DNA of 64,000 nucleotides from Planctomycetaceae bacterium (GCA_021732975.1 JAKFWC010000024.1:183634-247633); one strand, 5' to 3'. Counted from the stretch's first letter, positions 1 through 8,763 are shown. Notes: generated by a model from the letters alone, not told the origin. Numbers and translations: made by a program.

Positions 1-2796
1 GGTGTTCCACAAATACAGTGACCATACGATCCCCACAAACGCCCCCGGCAACGCGGTGATGATGATGAACGGGTCGAGCCAGCTCTGAAAATTCACGACC
101 ATCAACAGGTACACCAGCACCGCGGCGAAGACCAAACCGAGTCCCAACCGATAGAACGCCGATTCCATGCTTTCCACCTGGCCCCGCATCGTGAGCGTAT
201 TCCCCGGAGCGAGTTTGGCGCGGTAACCATCGAGTAACTGGTTAATCTCACTCGCCACGCTGCCGAGGTCGCGTCCCTGCACATTGGCATACACGTCGAA
301 CGTCTTTTGGACGTTCGTGTGATTCGCGACTTCCGGCGTCACGCCCCGCTTCACCGTCGCGACGTTCGATAGCAGTTGCACCGAAGAATTGGCATGCGAG
401 GATAATGGCAACGCGCTGATCGCATCGATGCTGTCCATTTTGTAGGTCGGCGTTCGCGATTCCACGAGGTACGAGATGCCCATGTTGGGATCGACCCAAT
501 AGTTGGGTTGCACCTGGCCGCTGCCGGAGAGGGACACCAGCAGGCTGTTCGCCACGTCCTGCTGCGTGAAACCGAGTTCGCGAGCGCGGGTTTGATCCAC
601 CGATACATGCAGCGTGGGAACGTTCATCACCTGATGCAGGTGGGCGTCCTGCACGCCGCGGATTTGCCGGACCTTCTCGACGATTTCCGTCGCCATCTGA
701 TAGTTCTCGGCGGCGCTCATCCCGGCGAACTGGATGTCGATCGGAGCGGGCAGACCGAAGTTCAGAATCTGGCTGACAATGTCAGCCGGTTGAAAGAAGA
801 ACGTCAGTTCCGGAAAGCGTTGCGGCAACTCACGTCGCAACGCGGCGACATACTGCGGCGTCGATTGCGACCGATGGTGACTCAACGCCACCAGGATCTC
901 ACCGTCGGCCATGCCGGTCGTCGCACTATCGCCGAAGGCCATCGCATAAGTGCGGTTGGGCAGCCCGATGTTGTCGAGCACAAGATCGACTTCGTGAGTG
1001 GGAATGATTTCCTTGATCGCGCGTTCCACATCGCTGAAATACGTTTCAGTCTGTTCGACACGCGTCCCGGCGGGGGCTCGCACATGCAACCGGAACTGAC
1101 CGGTGTCCACCGTCGGAAAGAAGTCACGACCGACCCACGGCAACAACGTGAAACCACTCGCCACGACTCCCGCGAACAGCAGGAACACCGCGGTCCGATG
1201 TCGCAGATTCCACTGCAACACCGTGACGTAGGCGTCACGAAGTTGCTCGAATTTCTCTTCAAAGGCCGCATGCAGCCGACCGAACCAGCCGTGGTCGTTA
1301 CCGTGTCCCTGCTTCAATTCGGCGGGCAACAGATAGTCGACCATTGTCGGGACAATCGTCCGCGATAGCAGGTACGACGCCAGCATCGCAAACGCCACAG
1401 CCAATGCGAGCGGAGTGAAGAGATACTTCGGCGGCCCCTCCAGAAACAACACCGACACGAATACGATGCTGATCGTCAGCGTCGACACAAACGTCGGCCC
1501 GGCGATCTGCATCGCCCCATCGAGAATCGCCTGCCGCAGCGGTTTTCCCAAACCAATGTTGCGGTGAATGTTCTCGATTTCCACAGTCGCATCGTCCACG
1601 AGAATCCCCACGGCGAGCGCAAGTCCCCCGAGCGTCATCACGTTGAGTGAATGCCCCAGCAGGTACAGCATCACGATCGACGACAGAATCGCGAGCGGAA
1701 TCGACACCGCGATAATCAACGTACTCCGCCAGCTTCCGAGGAAGATGAGAATCATCGCCGCGGTGAGCAAGCCGGCGATAATGCTTTCCACAACCACACC
1801 TTCAATTGCGGCCGTCACGAACAGCGATTGATCGAACAACAGTTCGATCCGCAAGTCTTTCGGCGCGGAGGCAATGATCTCCGGCATCTTCGCCTTCACC
1901 TGATTGACGATGTCGAGTGTGGAGGCGTTACCGTTCTTGAGCAGCGTGACCAAAGCTCCGCGGCTACCGTTGCGCCGCACGATTGTGGTTTGAGCATTGC
2001 TCCCGTCTCGTACCTGAGCAACGTCACGCATCGTGATCGTTGCCCCGCCGACGACTTTGATCGGAATGTCGTTAAAGCTGTCCGGCGTGAGCGGCGTATT
2101 GTTCATCGTCACCGGGTATTCATGCGTGTCGATCCGCGCGACCCCCGTGGGATAGGCCAGGTTGTAGGCGTTGATCGCGTCGGCCACATCCTTCGGTGAG
2201 ATCCCCTTGGCATTGAGCAAATGCGGATCGAGATCAACCATCACCTGCCGTTCACGCCCCCCATACGGCGTGGGCATCGTCAGCCCCTGCACCGTCGAAA
2301 GCTGAGTGCGGAGGATATAGAGGCCATAGTCGTAAACCGATTCTTCGGACATCGTGTCGCTGCTGAGACCCACCTGCAGAATCGGCACGCTCGACGCATT
2401 GAACCGGACGATGACTGGCGGTTGAATCCCCGGCGGCATCACGGCCCGAATCGCTTGAGCAACGGCCGTCACTTGCGACAGCGCGGTCCCGATGTTCGCT
2501 CCCTGGTGGAAGTAAATCTTGATGACTCCGACACCGTTCAGCGATTGCGATTCCATTCGCTTGATGTCGTTGACATTGGACGACAGGGCATACTCGCTGT
2601 ACGTTGTGATCCGGCGTTCGAGTTCGCTCGATTCCATCCCTTTGTAGGTCCAGATCACCGTCACGACAGGGATGTCGATTTCCGGAAAGATGTCCGTTCG
2701 CATCTGACTGATCGACGTGACGCCCAGCACACCGATGAGCAGGGCCATCACGACGAAGGTATAGGGCCGCTGCAGGGCCAATCGCACGATCCACAT
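1..2796 (-). CDS. RND-family efflux permease (AcrB/HAE1-like), truncated at window edge
   Basis: The minus strand is open for 932 codons from an ATG at 2796 to the window edge, so the C-terminus (roughly 100-150 residues of a usual ~1,040) is missing. The start is preceded by GGAGA about 6 bases upstream. The N-terminus (MWIVRLALQRPYTF) is the first transmembrane helix typical of inner-membrane RND pumps. Codons near 1575-1625 read GILVDDATVEIENIHRN, the TM4 region with the two adjacent Asp residues that relay protons. The last readable part, VYLLMVVNFQSWLDPF, matches the late TM10-11 region. Such permeases work with a periplasmic adaptor and an outer-membrane channel to export drugs, metals or lipids; neither partner is visible here because they would lie to the left. 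Substrate cannot be told. The short plus-strand frames over this gene are shadows. Confidence 0.93.
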   Translation of the reverse strand, partial: MWIVRLALQRPYTFVVMALLIGVLGVTSISQMRTDIFPEIDIPVVTVIWTYKGMESSELERRITTYSEYALSSNVNDIKRMESQSLNGVGVIKIYFHQGANIGTALSQVTAVAQAIRAVMPPGIQPPVIVRFNASSVPILQVGLSSDTMSEESVYDYGLYILRTQLSTVQGLTMPTPYGGRERQVMVDLDPHLLNAKGISPKDVADAINAYNLAYPTGVARIDTHEYPVTMNNTPLTPDSFNDIPIKVVGGATITMRDVAQVRDGSNAQTTIVRRNGSRGALVTLLKNGNASTLDIVNQVKAKMPEIIASAPKDLRIELLFDQSLFVTAAIEGVVVESIIAGLLTAAMILIFLGSWRSTLIIAVSIPLAILSSIVMLYLLGHSLNVMTLGGLALAVGILVDDATVEIENIHRNIGLGKPLRQAILDGAMQIAGPTFVSTLTISIVFVSVLFLEGPPKYLFTPLALAVAFAMLASYLLSRTIVPTMVDYLLPAELKQGHGNDHGWFGRLHAAFEEKFEQLRDAYVTVLQWNLRHRTAVFLLFAGVVASGFTLLPWVGRDFFPTVDTGQFRLHVRAPAGTRVEQTETYFSDVERAIKEIIPTHEVDLVLDNIGLPNRTYAMAFGDSATTGMADGEILVALSHHRSQSTPQYVAALRRELPQRFPELTFFFQPADIVSQILNFGLPAPIDIQFAGMSAAENYQMATEIVEKVRQIRGVQDAHLHQVMNVPTLHVSVDQTRARELGFTQQDVANSLLVSLSGSGQVQPNYWVDPNMGISYLVESRTPTYKMDSIDAISALPLSSHANSSVQLLSNVATVKRGVTPEVANHTNVQKTFDVYANVQGRDLGSVASEINQLLDGYRAKLAPGNTLTMRGQVESMESAFYRLGLGLVFAAVLVYLLMVVNFQSWLDPFIIITALPGAFVGIVWSLYLWNT

Positions 2797-3287
2797 GGGA
2801 TGTCTCCGGTGAAAAGTTCCTCAATGAGAGGAATTACCGGCGGAAGCAACGATTCTTACAGGGGTCGCTGATTTCCTGACATGCGGAGAAGACGGATTAT
2901 CCACAGAGGTCACAGAAGACACAGAGAGAAAAAGAGGACGAAAAGTAAAGAAGGCAATTCTCTTAATCCTGAATTGATTCCCTCCCTGTTTCTCTCCCTC
3001 GTCTTTCGGTGTCTTCTGTGACCTCTGTGGAAAACCGTATTTCCTCTCCCCTTTTTGTGGCTGTTTTTTGTGACTCCTCTGAAAAAATCTTTTGAAATCC
3101 GTGTAAGACCGCGGCGTCACGCCGGTAATCCCTGCAACAGGCCGACGCGAATGACGGTGGTCAACGCGAGGCCAGCAACCTCGAACTCTATTCACATCAA
3201 TGGTTTCGAGCTTCGCTCTCTGGGCCGGGCATGTTGCCGGGTCTGATGAATTCTGTCCGGTTCGATTCAGCAATCAGGAACTTGATC
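2797..3287. other. Intergenic region with a long inverted repeat
   Basis: This 491-bp stretch separates the divergent RND permease and SDR genes. It is more AT-rich than the genes and holds the inverted repeat listed at 2901-3030. A further stretch, 3050-3105, is rich in T and G runs and resembles a decayed copy of the same CACAGAGG-type element. It must hold the promoters of both flanking genes, but I could not pick convincing -35/-10 pairs. Confidence 0.6.
2901..3030. repeat. Perfect 22-bp inverted repeat (CCACAGAGGTCACAG type)
   Basis: The arms are 2901-2922 (beginning CCACAGAGGTCACAG) and 3009-3030 (ending TGACCTCTGTGG). They are perfect reverse complements of 22 bases with an 86-base spacer rich in GA/CT tracts. 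The minus-strand frame across it gives low-complexity peptide, as expected of an untranslated repeat. From general knowledge, CACAGAGGACACAGAG-like elements are scattered in intergenic DNA of many environmental bacteria, including planctomycetes. Confidence 0.8.
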
Positions 3288-4040
3288 ATGTCGCAGAAAC
3301 TGCAAGGCAAAGTGGCGGTGGTGACCGGGGCGTCCAAGGGAATCGGTGCGGCGATCGCGCTGCATCTGGCCAAAGAAGGGGCGTCTGTCGTCGTCAACTA
3401 CTCGTCGAGCAAAGATGGGGCCGACCGCGTGGTGGCAGCCATCGTCGACAACGGTGGCAAGGCCCTCGCCGTCAAAGCCAATGTCGCCAAGTTCGAGGAC
3501 GTTCAGCACCTCTTTGCCGAAACGAAGAAAGCCTTTGGCAAGGTCGATGTCCTCGTCAACAACGCCGGGATCTACGAATTCGCTCCGCTCGAAGCGATCA
3601 ATCCCGAACACTTCCACAAGCAGTTCGATCTCAATGTTCTCGGTCTGCTGCTGACGACGCAGGAAGCCGTCAAACTCTTCCCGGCCGAAGGGGGCAGCAT
3701 CGTCAACCTGAGTTCCGTCGTCGCCACGACACCGGTCCCGAACGCCTCGGTCTACAGTGCGACAAAGGGAGCGGTCGATGCCCTCACCCGCTCGCTCGCC
3801 GCCGAGTTGGGACCGCGGCACATTCGCGTCAATGCGATCAATCCCGGCATGGTCGAAACCGAAGGGACGCACACGGCCGGAATCACGGAAAGCGATTTCC
3901 GCAAGCAGATCGAACAACAAACACCACTCGGCCGCATCGGCCAACCGCGTGACATCGCCACCGCCACGGTCTTCCTCGCGTCATCCGATGCCGGTTGGGT
4001 CACCGGTCAAACGCTGCTCGTCGCCGGCGGTTACCGCTAG
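3288..4040 (+). CDS. Short-chain dehydrogenase/reductase (SDR), 3-oxoacyl-ACP-reductase-like
   Basis: A 250-aa classical SDR that should use NAD(P)H to reduce or oxidise a carbonyl/alcohol group in the cytoplasm. The cofactor motif TGASKGIG is at residues 13-20, NNAG at 91-94, the catalytic Ser near 142-143, and the YSATK active-site motif at 156-160 (Tyr156, Lys160). The C-terminus (DAGWVTGQTLLVAGGYR) is the usual end of FabG-like enzymes. I chose ATG 3288, which has AGGA a few bases upstream, rather than the in-frame start at 3231, because homologues begin MxxKLxGKVAVVTG. The gene stands alone, so its substrate is open; fatty-acid-synthase FabG is possible but no fab genes are nearby. Confidence 0.93.
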   Translation: MSQKLQGKVAVVTGASKGIGAAIALHLAKEGASVVVNYSSSKDGADRVVAAIVDNGGKALAVKANVAKFEDVQHLFAETKKAFGKVDVLVNNAGIYEFAPLEAINPEHFHKQFDLNVLGLLLTTQEAVKLFPAEGGSIVNLSSVVATTPVPNASVYSATKGAVDALTRSLAAELGPRHIRVNAINPGMVETEGTHTAGITESDFRKQIEQQTPLGRIGQPRDIATATVFLASSDAGWVTGQTLLVAGGYR

Positions 4041-4055
4041 TTCTTCCCAATTTTG

Positions 4056-4145
4056 ACGAGCCGGAAGCGGAAGCGACGGTCTTCATCCTTAACTCACGCT
4101 CGTAAAGCGGCGCAAAAGAATCCGTCGCTCACGCTTCCGGCTCGT
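4056..4145. repeat. Inverted repeat, ACGAGCCGGAAGCG type
   Basis: The arms are 4056-4079 and 4122-4145, 24 bases each with two mismatches. The left arm begins ACGAGCCGGAAGCG and the right arm ends CGCTTCCGGCTCGT. It lies just after the SDR stop codon and before the next gene, so it may end transcription. Elements of this sequence are, from general knowledge, frequent in planctomycete intergenic DNA. Confidence 0.75.
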
Positions 4146-4188
4146 TGTTTCCTGTCCCAATCGCCTTGGTTACGAATGGATCACTGTC

Positions 4189-4671
4189 ATGGCCGCTTTC
4201 ACTGTGTTGCATGTTGTGATTAGCCTGGTCGGAATCGGTACGGGCTTCGTCGTTCTGGCGGACATGCTTGCCAGACGGCAGAGGGAGAGTTGGACGGCTT
4301 GGTTTCTGGCGACCACCGTGTTGACCAGCGTCACGGGATTCGGGTTTCCGGCCGACCGCGTCTTGCCGTCGCACATTTTGGCCGTGCTGTCACTCGCCGT
4401 GCTGGCTGTGGCGATTTACGCTCGGTACATCCGGCAGCTTTCGGGAAACTGGCAGGCCACCTATGTGGTGACGGCGCTGGCCGCGCAGTATTTCAATGTC
4501 TTCGTCCTGGTTGTCCAGTCCTTCCAGAAAATCCCGGCTCTCAAAGTCCTCGCGCCGACGCAAACGGAACCCTTGTTCGGACTGACTCACGTTGTGGTTC
4601 TCGCGGCGTTTCTCGTCGGGGGTTACCGGGCACTCGGTCGCATTCCGAAGCTGGCCGAAGCCTGGAAGTGA
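4189..4671 (+). CDS. Small integral membrane protein of unknown function
   Basis: A 160-aa protein with four predicted membrane helices (about residues 3-25, 39-52, 63-82 and 92-110) plus a hydrophobic stretch near 131-145. There is no recognisable catalytic motif. A conserved-looking loop reads GFGFPADRVLPSHI. The start ATG has no strong ribosome-binding site. It sits between an inverted repeat and a stem-loop, so it is probably a single-gene transcript. I recognise it only as a hypothetical membrane protein. Confidence 0.75.
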   Translation: MAAFTVLHVVISLVGIGTGFVVLADMLARRQRESWTAWFLATTVLTSVTGFGFPADRVLPSHILAVLSLAVLAVAIYARYIRQLSGNWQATYVVTALAAQYFNVFVLVVQSFQKIPALKVLAPTQTEPLFGLTHVVVLAAFLVGGYRALGRIPKLAEAWK

Positions 4672-4746
4672 TTCACAAACCTTTATTGAGATGGAATTTC
4701 GGAGCATCGCCCTTTTCGCGATGATTGGCGAGATCACATTCGGAAC

Positions 4747-4785
4747 ACCAATGGGCCTTTCGCACCTGCGAAAAGGCCCATTGGT
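4747..4785. terminator. Strong stem-loop, likely terminator
   Basis: Arms of 17 and 18 bases (starting ACCAATGGGCC and ending GGCCCATTGGT) are separated by four bases, with a single bulged base. It lies 75 bp after the membrane-protein stop codon and 130 bp before the Tyr-rich protein gene. The stem is followed by ATTTCATTG, so the T-tract is weak. Confidence 0.6.
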
Positions 4786-4914
4786 ATTTCATTGTCGATT
4801 TTGTCACTTGAGGAATTTGGCGAATTGACCCCAGTGCAGAGGAGTCTTACGATTGAAGGAAGATTCGGGCCATGACGATCATGCCAGATGTACAAGATGT
4901 AAGGGGGGATTCCA

Positions 4915-5559
4915 ATGCGCATCGGACTAACGTGCGTCGCGTTGACGCTGGCGGCGACGATGGGTTCCGTGACCTTGCAAGCCGCGGACCTGGCGACTAA
5001 CCAGCAGGTTGTCATGCAGGCTTCGGAACCGCTCGCCGCCACCGCCACGAGCTTCCATCGTTGGTACGGTGGACGGGGCTGGGGTTATGGCGGGGGCTAC
5101 TACCGCTCTTACTGGGGGGGATACCGCGGATATGGCTATGCTCGGCCGTATCTTTATTCGGGCTACGGCGGCTATCGGCCGTACTACAGCAGCTATCGGC
5201 ACTATGGTTACCGGCCTTACTATAGTTACGGGTATCGGCCGTATTATGGCTACGCGAACTATTATCGCCCGTACTATCGCTACAGCTACGGGTATCGACC
5301 CTACTATTCTTCGGTTGGTTATGGCTATAGCCCGTACTATCCCGCGTACAGCTATGCCACGCCGACGTATTACAGCGGCTATCCTGTGACGTATTCCCAA
5401 CCGTACGTGTACCCCTCAACAGCCTACGTGAATTACAACAGCTACGTCGCTCCCGCGACTGTATATTCCTACCCAGCTTACAGCCCGGTGTATTATTCGA
5501 GCGGCTATCGTTATGGATACCCAGCCTACAGCACCGGCGGCATCTATATCGGTTTCTGA
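4915..5559 (+). CDS. Secreted Tyr/Gly-rich repetitive protein
   Basis: A 214-aa protein with a Sec signal peptide (MRIGLTCVALTLAATMGSVTLQAAD, cleavage expected near residue 23-24). After residue 48 it becomes very rich in Tyr, Gly, Pro and Ser, with degenerate GYRPYY and YGYRPYY units over roughly residues 80-150. Such low-complexity Tyr/Gly sequences occur in surface, matrix or adhesive proteins; no enzyme fold is apparent. A strong purine-rich site (AAGGGGGG) precedes the ATG and a stem-loop follows the stop codon. The position outside the inner membrane is inferred from the signal peptide; the role is unknown. Confidence 0.8.
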   Translation: MRIGLTCVALTLAATMGSVTLQAADLATNQQVVMQASEPLAATATSFHRWYGGRGWGYGGGYYRSYWGGYRGYGYARPYLYSGYGGYRPYYSSYRHYGYRPYYSYGYRPYYGYANYYRPYYRYSYGYRPYYSSVGYGYSPYYPAYSYATPTYYSGYPVTYSQPYVYPSTAYVNYNSYVAPATVYSYPAYSPVYYSSGYRYGYPAYSTGGIYIGF

Positions 5560-5592
5560 AATCGCAGACCGCGATCCGACACCGTCCCTTTT

Positions 5593-5624
5593 CACGCCCG
5601 CGGTTGAACTCAACCGCGGGCGTG
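5593..5624. terminator. Perfect stem-loop terminator
   Basis: A 15-bp perfect stem (arm begins CACGCCCGCGGTTGA) with a minimal loop, 34 bp after the Tyr/Gly-rich protein stop codon and followed by ACATTTTCCTT. It is placed to end that transcript before the ACT-domain gene. Confidence 0.75.
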
Positions 5625-5748
5625 ACATTTTCCTTCCTGAACGAAATCGCGAGAAGGCTCAGCGGATTACCTCGCGAGGCGCGGCGAAATCCGTGGCCCT
5701 GCCGTATAATGCCTGCCGACATCGTGCAGTAATGCGAAGGACGAACGG

Positions 5749-6354
5749 ATGGCAAAGCAATACGTCATGTCGGTCATGGCGGTGAATCGCGTGGGGATTC
5801 TCGCCGCTCTGGCGACGGCGCTGGACGAACTCCGCGGCAGCTTTGTCGATGTCAGTCAGGCTGTTATGCGGCAGTATTTTACGATGATCATCGCGGCGGA
5901 ATTCCCCGACGACCGTGACCCTGCAGTGATCGTCGAGCACATTCAAGCGGTCTGTCGACCATTCGGGGGTGTCGTAACGCTGAAGGATCCCGAAGAAGAC
6001 GCCGCATTAGGACTCAAGCCTCTCATCTCGCTCGAAGTCGAAGACTCGATTCCCTACCTGTTGCGGATCACCGGGAAAGATCGTCCCGGCGTGTTACGTC
6101 GGGTGGCCCACCGCCTGGCACAGGACGGAATCGATGTCGTCGATCTCTACGGCATTCGCCACGATGACGACAATACCTTCGTGACGTGCTTGCAGCTGGC
6201 TGTGCCGGGCGGGGTGAACGTGGTCTCCTTGCAGAAAGACCTTGCACAGATGCTGGGTGCCGAAGAACTCTCGGTGGGATTATTCCACGATCATGTTCTG
6301 CAGGCGATTTCTCAGCCTGAGCCTCAACCGGTGTTGCGATCGCGGATTGCATAA
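5749..6354 (+). CDS. Two-ACT-domain regulatory protein (GcvR/UPF0237-like)
   Basis: A 201-aa protein made of two ACT domains, about residues 4-80 and 100-175. Each begins with a beta-strand and the small-ligand turn (VNRVGILAALATAL and KDRPGVLRRVAHRL). ACT domains bind amino acids or other small metabolites and change the activity of partners; GcvR of enterobacteria is a two-ACT protein. The next gene on the same strand, 81 bp on, encodes a UPF0210 protein. ACT-domain (UPF0237) and UPF0210 genes are neighbours in many bacteria, which supports a shared though undefined function. Confidence 0.85.
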   Translation: MAKQYVMSVMAVNRVGILAALATALDELRGSFVDVSQAVMRQYFTMIIAAEFPDDRDPAVIVEHIQAVCRPFGGVVTLKDPEEDAALGLKPLISLEVEDSIPYLLRITGKDRPGVLRRVAHRLAQDGIDVVDLYGIRHDDDNTFVTCLQLAVPGGVNVVSLQKDLAQMLGAEELSVGLFHDHVLQAISQPEPQPVLRSRIA

Positions 6355-6435
6355 GAGGTAAAACTTCCCAGGGATGGCCATCCCCGAGCTTCTGTGCGTG
6401 ATGACAACATGACGTTCTGTGTGGGTGTATAGAAA

Positions 6436-7791
6436 ATGCCACGACGGCGGGTTTCGTTTCTCGATCCAAACACAGCCACATTGCCGCCGCTGGAAGTGCG
6501 GACGGTCACGCTCGGGATCAATGCCGCGGATTTGGCGGACCGCAGCCTGAATCGGCTCTGCGAAGGGTTGTATCAGCGCATCCTGCAACGCGCACAACCA
6601 TTCGTGCAGCTATGTGAAACGGTGTCCGCCGAGTATGGCGTGCCGATCTTGCAGCGGCGCGTGTGCGTTTCTCCGGTCGACCGACTGGCGGAAGGCCACA
6701 ATACTGATGATGTGCTGCACATCGCCAAGACACTGGACGGGGCCGCGGGGCATGTCCGGATCGATCAGATCGCCGGCTTTCTGGTGCGCGTTCAGAACGG
6801 AATGTCGCGCGGGGCGCGGTTGATGATCGAATCGCTGCCGAGCGTGCTGGCTCACACCGACCGCGTGCAGGCAGCGGTCGAAGCAGCGGGAAGTTCGTCG
6901 GGAATCAATATCGATGCGGTGGAACTGCTCGGCCGGATCATTCAGAGCACAGCGCAGGCCACCGCTGATCGCGATGGAATTGGCGCGGCGAAACTCTCGG
7001 TGCTGGCCAATCTTCCGACGGAAGGGCCGCCGCTGTCCGGAGCGCTGGTGGGTGAAGGCTGGGGCGACCTCGTCGTTCACGTCAGCATGAGCGCGATGGG
7101 CCCCATTCGTCACACGTTGGAACAACGCCTCGCCCAGGATCCGCAGGCTTCCTTGCCGACATTGGCCGGCGACATCAAAGCCGCAGCATTTCAGGCGGCT
7201 CGCGTGGCGGAACTGATTGGCCGGGAGATTGCCCAGCGGCTCGGTGCCGAGTTTGGCCGCGTCGATGTCTCGCTCGCCCCTACAATTCGCCCCGGTCAGA
7301 CGATCGCTGAGTTGCTGCATGTTCTGGGAGTATCGGCCTTCGGCAGCCCAGGGACCGCGGCAGCATTGGCGATGATCTACAGTGCGATTCGTTCCGCCGG
7401 TGGGTTTGCGTCGACCGATTCCGCGGCGGAAGCCAACGTTCTCTTGCCGGTGCTCCGCGATGCCGGTCTCGTCTCGGCAACGGAAGCCGGGTCGTTGTCG
7501 TTGGAATATCTTGAGCAACTTTCCGCGGTGGGTGGTTTGGGCCTCGACCTCATCCCCGTCCCGGGTGACACCGATCCACAAACGCTATCATCACTAATCG
7601 CCGATCAACTCGCGATGGCCGTGGTGACGCACCGCCCGACGGTGGTGCGGTTGATTCCGATCCCCGGAAAACAAGCGGGGGATCGAGTGACGTTTGGTCG
7701 CGATCTTGGTGATGCAATCGTGCTGCGCGTGCCGAAAGCCGCGTCGTCGACATTTCTCAACCGGGGCGGGCGGATACCGGGCGTACGGTGA
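6436..7791 (+). CDS. UPF0210/DUF711 family (PFL-like) protein
   Basis: A 451-aa protein, the usual length for the UPF0210 family. The N-terminal RTVTLGI motif (residues 22-28), the VRIDQIAGF segment and the GSPGTAAALAMIYSAIRSAGG segment are typical. The family resembles glycyl-radical/PFL-type enzymes in fold but its reaction has not been settled. It is the second gene of the pair with the ACT-domain protein upstream. A 33-bp hairpin repeat starts 7 bases after the stop codon and probably terminates the transcript. Confidence 0.87.
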   Translation: MPRRRVSFLDPNTATLPPLEVRTVTLGINAADLADRSLNRLCEGLYQRILQRAQPFVQLCETVSAEYGVPILQRRVCVSPVDRLAEGHNTDDVLHIAKTLDGAAGHVRIDQIAGFLVRVQNGMSRGARLMIESLPSVLAHTDRVQAAVEAAGSSSGINIDAVELLGRIIQSTAQATADRDGIGAAKLSVLANLPTEGPPLSGALVGEGWGDLVVHVSMSAMGPIRHTLEQRLAQDPQASLPTLAGDIKAAAFQAARVAELIGREIAQRLGAEFGRVDVSLAPTIRPGQTIAELLHVLGVSAFGSPGTAAALAMIYSAIRSAGGFASTDSAAEANVLLPVLRDAGLVSATEAGSLSLEYLEQLSAVGGLGLDLIPVPGDTDPQTLSSLIADQLAMAVVTHRPTVVRLIPIPGKQAGDRVTFGRDLGDAIVLRVPKAASSTFLNRGGRIPGVR

Positions 7792-7797
7792 GTCAAT

Positions 7798-7830
7798 GAA
7801 GAGACCCACGGTTCAGAAACCGTGGGCTTC
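7798..7830. repeat. 33-bp hairpin repeat, copy 1 (terminator-like)
   Basis: Stem 7805-7813 / 7818-7826 (CCCACGGTT with AACCGTGGG) and loop CAGA. The full 33 bases are the exact reverse complement of 19681-19713, and a variant lies at 50849-50881. It directly follows a stop codon. Confidence 0.85.
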
Positions 7831-7959
7831 GGTGGTCATTCAACGAAAAATCGGCCCCCGGCGACACACATCGCCGAGGACCGATTCCGCCAGAAAGGTT
7901 CGCGGGAAGCCGATGCGATCAACGCGGGTCGATCGCACCGCCGTCCCATTCTGTATCAC

Positions 7960-8283
7960 TTAGTTGTGGTGATGATTTCCGACTTCGCCCGAGGCGAGAG
8001 CGTCGCAGACAACATCGTTCGCCGAGTCGCAGAAGTCGACGTAGTCACCGAAGTGGCTGCCGCCTGTGTCGCCGAGATGGCCACTCAGGCCGCGGTAACA
8101 GAAGCTCTGATTGACGGCACCGAAGGCCGAGGCCACGTCTTCGAGTTCCTGATTGATGCCGTGCGATAATTCGGAGAGCCCGACCACCATCCCGAGGACG
8201 ACGATGGTGGCGACGAGGACGAGTTCGGAAGAGACGACGAAACCGGCGTCATCGTTCCACAGCTTGCGAGTCAGACTGGTCAT
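7960..8283 (-). CDS. Small pilin-like membrane-anchored protein
   Basis: A 107-aa protein starting at ATG 8283, with AAGGA upstream; the longer frame starting at 8388 is rejected for lack of a site. After a short basic N-terminus (MTSLTRKLWNDD) comes AGFVVSSELVLVATIVVLGM, a Glu-containing hydrophobic helix like the N-terminal helix of Flp or type IV pilins, then a soluble C-terminal part ending in three histidines. It is a close paralogue of the next gene (8458-8763). Assignment to a pilin system is by resemblance only; no prepilin peptidase or tad genes are nearby. In planctomycetes such proteins are usually left hypothetical. Confidence 0.75.
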   Translation of the reverse strand: MTSLTRKLWNDDAGFVVSSELVLVATIVVLGMVVGLSELSHGINQELEDVASAFGAVNQSFCYRGLSGHLGDTGGSHFGDYVDFCDSANDVVCDALASGEVGNHHHN

Positions 8284-8457
8284 GTTCGAGTTCCTTGCAG
8301 GTCGTTTGGATATTGGAAGTCGCGTGTGTTCGTTACGGGGGACTCGCGATGGTGGTGACATCGCGAATCCATTTGTTTCGGGGTTCACTCGCCGTCGGGG
8401 TGCCTCGATGGCGAGTGCTATGGCGGAGTGTGATTCACTTGCGGCGGCTGGCGGTGA

Positions 8458-8763
8458 TTAGTTTTCGCCATTCACATCACCAGCGACGATGTCGCAGTAG
8501 TTATCGCAGAAGTCCGGTACATCGTAGAAGCTGCTGCCGCTGGCCGAGCCCTTGTGGCCTTTGGTGCCGTGGACCTGGTACGACTGATTGAGATTGCCGA
8601 AGGCCGAGCCGATGTCTTCGAGCTCATTGTTGACGTTGATGGCGACTTCAGAGAGGCCGACGATCATGGCGAGGATAGCGATGGTGGCGACGAGGACGAG
8701 TTCGGCAGAGACGATGAAACCGGCTTCGTCACGATTCAACTTGGCGAGAATGTTCATCAACAT
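8458..8763 (-). CDS. Small pilin-like membrane-anchored protein (paralogue)
   Basis: A 101-aa protein, tandem paralogue of the gene just downstream. The N-terminus has RDEAGFIVSAELVLVATI at about residues 11-28 followed by NNELEDIGSAFGNLNQSY, both matching the neighbour almost position for position. An AAGGA site lies about 9 bases before ATG 8763. The two genes are read in the same direction with 174 bp between them. The shared Asp-Glu-Ala-Gly before the hydrophobic helix may be a processing site, as in class III/Flp prepilins, but the glutamate is one place further in than in type IV pilins. Confidence 0.75.
   Translation of the reverse strand: MLMNILAKLNRDEAGFIVSAELVLVATIAILAMIVGLSEVAINVNNELEDIGSAFGNLNQSYQVHGTKGHKGSASGSSFYDVPDFCDNYCDIVAGDVNGEN

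Noticed and set aside
508..2871. Several plus-strand open frames of 180-290 codons
   Set aside because: They lie opposite the RND permease gene, have no family resemblance, and the minus strand reads as a continuous transporter through the same bases.
2821..3273. A 150-codon minus-strand frame
   Set aside because: It is low-complexity sequence translated from the CACAGAGG inverted repeat and has no ribosome site.
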